Position numbers and translations under genes: made by a program. Shown here one piece after another: positions 61,479 to 64,000 of a DNA stretch of 64,000 bases (positions are counted from its first letter, which is position 1; every line of letters starts with the position of its first letter). Origin of the DNA: a virus; IMG/VR virus record IMGVR_UViG_3300008952_000005, positions 1 through 64,000 of that record. One strand, 5' to 3'. Under the pieces are notes generated by a model, which made no database searches, was not told where the DNA came from, and was given only the letters and a program-made list of their open reading frames with translations.

Positions 61479-61517
61479 TTGACATTACCAGCCAAACCTG
61501 ATAAACTCTTATAAATA
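61479..61517 (+). promoter_or_regulatory. Double promoter: sigma70-like and late motif
   Basis: TTGACA (61479-61484), 17-bp spacer and a weak TAAACT (61502-61507), followed by an exact plus-strand TATAAATA (61510-61517), 10 bases before ATG 61528. It may allow both early and late expression of the 91-aa gene. The -10 element is poor. Confidence 0.5.
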
Positions 61518-61527
61518 TAACTTTAGA

Positions 61528-61803
61528 ATGGTTGTACCGTCTAAAAACAAAATCATCATAGAATCAAGCCATCATAGTCACACCTTTGCTGACGTAGACT
61601 TTATCGTTTACTGCCAAAAAGCCTTATATAGTAAACAACCATTTCGTGTAAGAATTGTAGATTGGGAACCAGAATATTGTATTGCCTATATAAAAACATT
61701 ACGTTTACACGACAGATGGAAACCTTTAACTATTACGTATAAAAGACAAGGACATTATATCTATTTGTGGAATAAAAACTATGTAAAAGGAAAGAGATAT
61801 TGA
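61528..61803 (+). CDS. Unknown 91-aa protein
   Basis: 91 aa: MVVPSKNKIIIESSHHSHTFADVDFIVYCQKALYSKQPFRVRIVDWEPEYCIAYIKTLRLHDRWKPLTITYKRQGHYIYLWNKNYVKGKRY. Mixed alpha/beta, aromatic-rich, positively charged. HHSH near the start could bind a metal, but no family is recognised. It has its own plus-strand promoters and is the only plus-strand gene in this area. Confidence 0.6.
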   Translation: MVVPSKNKIIIESSHHSHTFADVDFIVYCQKALYSKQPFRVRIVDWEPEYCIAYIKTLRLHDRWKPLTITYKRQGHYIYLWNKNYVKGKRY

Positions 61804-61869
61804 AATTTGACGTTTTTGGTGCTTAGGTACTTGGAGCATTCTTGCAGACACTACACGTCTATATATAAT

Positions 61870-61935
61870 TTATAAGTTTCCAAGAATTACAGCCATTATA
61901 ACAAATACAATGAATAGTATATAAACGCTAATCAT
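61870..61935 (-). CDS. Possible 21-aa membrane peptide
   Basis: Tiny ORF (MISVYILFIVFVIMAVILGNL) that is almost wholly hydrophobic. It starts inside the last codons of the 118-aa gene (8-base overlap). The ribosome site is weak (TTGGG). It could be a translated transmembrane peptide or chance. The gap 61804-61869 otherwise shows nothing. Confidence 0.25.
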   Translation of the reverse strand: MISVYILFIVFVIMAVILGNL

Positions 61936-62284
61936 CCCAAGGAAAAACCTCATCTAATTTATTTCTTGCACGTAGGACAACTTTACGTCCTGGCTTTGTA
62001 TATGGGATTGCTTTAACTTGGTCTTTGGGTTCGCCTTCCCATTCAAATCTGTAATCCTCATTTTCTGGTATCCAATTAACACTTGGTGTTTCATAGGCCT
62101 CTTGTGGAAGTTTAGTCCAGATACTATCAAAGAGTTCTTGCTCGGACATCAACCCCATTTGGTTATACACTTTACCGTGCATTTCTTTGGACATCAACCG
62201 AAGTTTCTCTTTATTGTATTCTATCTTACGTTGAAAGTCCCAGTACTCTTTTAAGTCGGCGTATGATTCTTTTGTGATGGACAT
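61928..62284 (-). CDS. Unknown 118-aa protein
   Basis: 118 aa. Starts MSITKESYADLKEYWDFQRKIEYNKEKLRLMSKEMHGKVYN, helical; second half IPENEDYRFEWEGEPKDQVKAIPYTKPGRKVVLRAR looks beta. No family recognised. A relaxed CATAAATA lies about 10 bases upstream. Nearby gp5 suggests a baseplate-associated product, but that is only position. Confidence 0.55.
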   Translation of the reverse strand: MSITKESYADLKEYWDFQRKIEYNKEKLRLMSKEMHGKVYNQMGLMSEQELFDSIWTKLPQEAYETPSVNWIPENEDYRFEWEGEPKDQVKAIPYTKPGRKVVLRARNKLDEVFPWDD

Positions 62285-62354
62285 TATAGAGATATTTATG
62301 CTGGCCGGTTTTTTTCTGGAAAAGGAAGTGTGTATATTGTTTGTGTCTGTTATT

Positions 62355-62394
62355 GCATTTATAGTTTAAATTTTTTAATTTTTTAAACAAATGC
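62355..62394. repeat. AT-rich imperfect inverted repeat downstream of gp5
   Basis: Arms GCATTT-ATA-GTTTAAA (62355-62370) and TTTAAAC-AAATGC (62382-62394): 13 paired bases with a 3-base bulge and an 11-base T-rich loop. It lies about 60 bp past the gp5 stop on the minus strand, so it could terminate or protect the gp5 transcript, but no U-run follows it in that direction. In the gap 62285-62455 no gene was seen. Confidence 0.45.
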
Positions 62395-62455
62395 GTTTTC
62401 TCTGGCCTCGTTTTTCAGATTCCGTTTTGGTTTATTTTTGAGTTGAATATATATG

Positions 62456-63553
62456 TTATTGACCTGGCATACTGCCTGGGTTTAAGTCAATTGTAGACCC
62501 TTTGTGTACGACAGCGCCTGTGGTACTTGATGTCTTCGTGCCTTCAATGATTTCTGATTTATAGCCTTCTATGACAGAAGAGTAGTTGCCTTTTACTTTC
62601 AAATTATAATCACCTCCACTATTGACATTGATGTTGCCTTCTACGGTGACCAAATTGATATTGCCTTTGTCCACTTGTATATTCACATTGGCATTGGGAC
62701 CTATTTGTATATCGTAATTGTTATTGGCTTGTTGGCTTTTGTTAATAAAAATCTTGTGGCGACCATCTATAGTAATGTCACTTTTCCCGCCGATACTGTA
62801 ACGACTGTCACCTGTTGTAATACTGTAAATATCTTTTTTGTTAAGGTAAGTAATGTTGCCTTCAGGATCAATTTCATAAGAGGTGCCTTTTCTATGCGCC
62901 TGATAAATTCTTTCGGTGCCAACTGAATCGTCTATTTCAAAAATATGCCCTTGTTCACTTTCATAAACTTTGTTATGAGGATAAACAGCGTTATAGGTAA
63001 TTTCATTTTCATCCCAGGTGTCACCATCACTTGCAGGCATATCGGAATAATTGCTTGCCTTCGTTGCGTTAAAGTCTGCCGTCGGTACGCCTTTAGTCCG
63101 CAATTCTTTACGCAATGTTAAACTTTCGTGAGGAGTACTAGTACTGTTCACCGCCAGTCTATTGACATCACTCTCACCTATATGTTTAGGATAAATGTCA
63201 TTCGGGTCGGCAAAACCTTTTGTAGAGTCGCCTTTCGCAATGGGATTGCCTGGCATTGAACCAATTACACACGGCTCTTGACAACTTGCGCCATCTCTAA
63301 AATATCCAAAGACCCAACTGCCTTCAACCAAAAAGGTCGGCGAGTGTCCAAGACCGCTTATGCCTGGTGATGTAACAGGCAGTATGACTTGCGCCCAAGG
63401 TAAATCTTCTGTAGACAAAACTTCTTTATCATCTGTATGTATGCCAAGACAACGCACTCGCACTCGGCCAACCTGCATTGGGTCGTTTCTATCTTCAACG
63501 ACACCGTGAAAGTAAATGAAGTTCTGAAATCCTAAAATATTTGTCGTGGCCAT
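62456..63553 (-). CDS. 5: Baseplate hub/central spike protein gp5, no lysozyme domain
   Basis: 365 aa (T4 gp5 is 575). N-terminal OB-fold (about 10-115): FHGVVEDRNDPMQVGRVRVRCLGIHTDDKE, LPWAQVILPVTSPGISGLGHSPTFLVEGSWVFGYFRDG and EPCVIGSMPG, the gp5/VgrG OB pattern. No lysozyme catalytic segment is present. The C-terminal part is a repetitive beta-helix of VxGxxxxxVxG type (NINVNSGGDYNLKVKGNYSSVIEG, YSITTGDSRYSIGGKSDITIDG). Spike tip is probably capped by the PAAR protein. Base composition is visibly GC-richer (near 48 percent in a sampled 60-bp line) than the rest of the window. Confidence 0.9.
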   Translation of the reverse strand: MATTNILGFQNFIYFHGVVEDRNDPMQVGRVRVRCLGIHTDDKEVLSTEDLPWAQVILPVTSPGISGLGHSPTFLVEGSWVFGYFRDGASCQEPCVIGSMPGNPIAKGDSTKGFADPNDIYPKHIGESDVNRLAVNSTSTPHESLTLRKELRTKGVPTADFNATKASNYSDMPASDGDTWDENEITYNAVYPHNKVYESEQGHIFEIDDSVGTERIYQAHRKGTSYEIDPEGNITYLNKKDIYSITTGDSRYSIGGKSDITIDGRHKIFINKSQQANNNYDIQIGPNANVNIQVDKGNINLVTVEGNINVNSGGDYNLKVKGNYSSVIEGYKSEIIEGTKTSSTTGAVVHKGSTIDLNPGSMPGQ

Positions 63554-63621
63554 TTAGTTTTTTCCCATATTGTTTTTCTTTTAATGCGTAGCACTTACGC
63601 AATATAATATTATTTAGTTAT

Positions 63622-63738
63622 CCTTTACGCAACCTTTACGCAGGTTCGTGTGCATTCTGCGTAAACTATTTCCTTTACGCAGGCGAGTTTGCGTACCTTC
63701 CGAGTTCTTTACGCACTCTTTACGCACCTTTGCGTAAA
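63622..63738. repeat. Iteron-like TTTACGCA repeat cluster
   Basis: Direct copies of CTTTACGCA begin at 63623, 63634, 63673, 63707 and 63718. Inverted copies TGCGTAAA lie at 63658-63665 and 63731-63738, and partial copies (TGCGTA at 63585 and 63690, TTACGCA at 63595) surround them. The last direct and inverted copies form a perfect 8-bp stem with a 4-base loop (63719-63738). Spacing between some copies is 11 bp, about one helical turn. It sits just upstream of gp5 and could be a protein-binding array, replication origin element or regulatory site; no known consensus recognised. Confidence 0.75.
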
Positions 63739-63740
63739 AG

Positions 63741-64000
63741 GTATTATTGTACCTAATAGCCAATCCGAACACATCTTGGTTACCGTCGGATGGCTGTGTG
63801 GCTTCGGAGTACAGCCAAGTACGCTTAGGTATACCTGGCGACCTTGCTGTGGTCTGCTCAGTTGGTCTGCGTTATACACTATTCCGCTCACATTGTCAAT
63901 GGGTGAAGTTCGGAGTTGTTCTATATTTGTTCTAATATGCTGTGTCATAGTTCTGTCATATTCTCTACGTATGCCTGCTGTAGTGGTAGTCTTACACGTC
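63741..64000. other. GC-rich right end, no recognised feature
   Basis: About 260 bp near 50-57 percent GC, in contrast to roughly 32 percent elsewhere. A 79-codon minus-strand ORF (63709-63948) overlaps the repeat cluster and has no ribosome site or recognisable family, so I do not call it. No tRNA cloverleaf found by eye. Confidence 0.4.

Noticed and set aside
63622-63738. CRISPR array
   Set aside because: Repeat unit is only 8-10 bp, occurs in both orientations and has irregular short spacing; no cas genes.
63709-63948. 79-codon minus-strand ORF at the right end
   Set aside because: No ribosome site, no recognisable family, overlaps the repeat array, and lies in a GC-rich stretch where long open frames arise by chance.
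1-64000. hemD, hemE, hemG/hemY/hemJ, hemH or a ferredoxin gene in this window
   Set aside because: Looked through all plausible proteins; none has the needed motifs. They may lie elsewhere in the genome or in the host.
1-64000. Prophage within a bacterial chromosome
   Set aside because: Virion genes run nearly end to end, no integrase or bacterial core genes are seen, and accessory genes overlap phage genes.
63741-64000. tRNA gene in the GC-rich end
   Set aside because: No cloverleaf with TTCRANY arm and acceptor stem could be drawn by eye.

Overview
The window is a contiguous piece of a large, AT-rich (roughly one third GC) T4-like myovirus genome. The left and right parts carry a syntenic set of T4-type virion genes: tail tube gp19 (partial), sheath gp18, terminase gp17 and gp16, neck/tail-completion gp15, gp14 and gp13, then a long run of fibre and baseplate genes ending in gp8-like, gp6, gp25, PAAR and gp5 proteins. 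The layout resembles marine cyanophage and pelagiphage myoviruses. A host that makes 5-aminolevulinate by the Shemin route, such as a SAR11-type alphaproteobacterium, is my inference from the phage-encoded ALA synthase and the low GC. No host gene is present to prove it.

Layout. 0-10.4 kb, minus strand: head/tail completion module interrupted by metabolic genes (a prolyl-hydroxylase-like oxygenase, ALA synthase and a ParB-like protein between gp17 and gp16; heme oxygenase and a PcyX/PcyA-type bilin reductase upstream of gp13). 10.4-26 kb, minus: tail-fibre proteins, including a 2429-residue repeat fibre. 26-36.7 kb: an accessory island with TctC-like and TctA-like transporter genes, an ATP-grasp enzyme, an AspH-type hydroxylase, a methyltransferase, and a plus-strand cluster of DxD glycosyltransferase-like and radical SAM genes. 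36.7-55.8 kb, minus: an epimerase, then baseplate and fibre proteins. 55.8-57 kb: small proteins and a complete ribosomal protein bL12. 57-61.4 kb, minus: hemF-hemB-hemC plus a 2OG-oxygenase and small unknowns. 61.5-64 kb: small unknowns, gp5, then a GC-richer end with a TTTACGCA repeat cluster.

The most interesting system is a dispersed tetrapyrrole pathway: ALA synthase -> HemB -> HemC -> (host HemD/HemE) -> HemF -> (host protoporphyrinogen oxidase and ferrochelatase) -> heme oxygenase -> bilin reductase. Six enzymes of one route, from glycine plus succinyl-CoA to a reduced bilin, sit in three separate loci of one phage window. From memory, phage HO/PcyX and phage ALA synthase have been reported from aquatic viromes; I know of no report of them together with hemB, hemC and hemF.

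Regulation visible in the sequence: the T4/cyanophage late-promoter motif TATAAATA precedes most minus-strand virion transcription units. Plus-strand accessory genes instead have sigma70-like promoters (two good -35/-10 pairs with 17-bp spacers). Many genes overlap by 1-4 bases (TAATG, ATGA), implying translational coupling. I saw no tRNA, rRNA, CRISPR array or insertion sequence.
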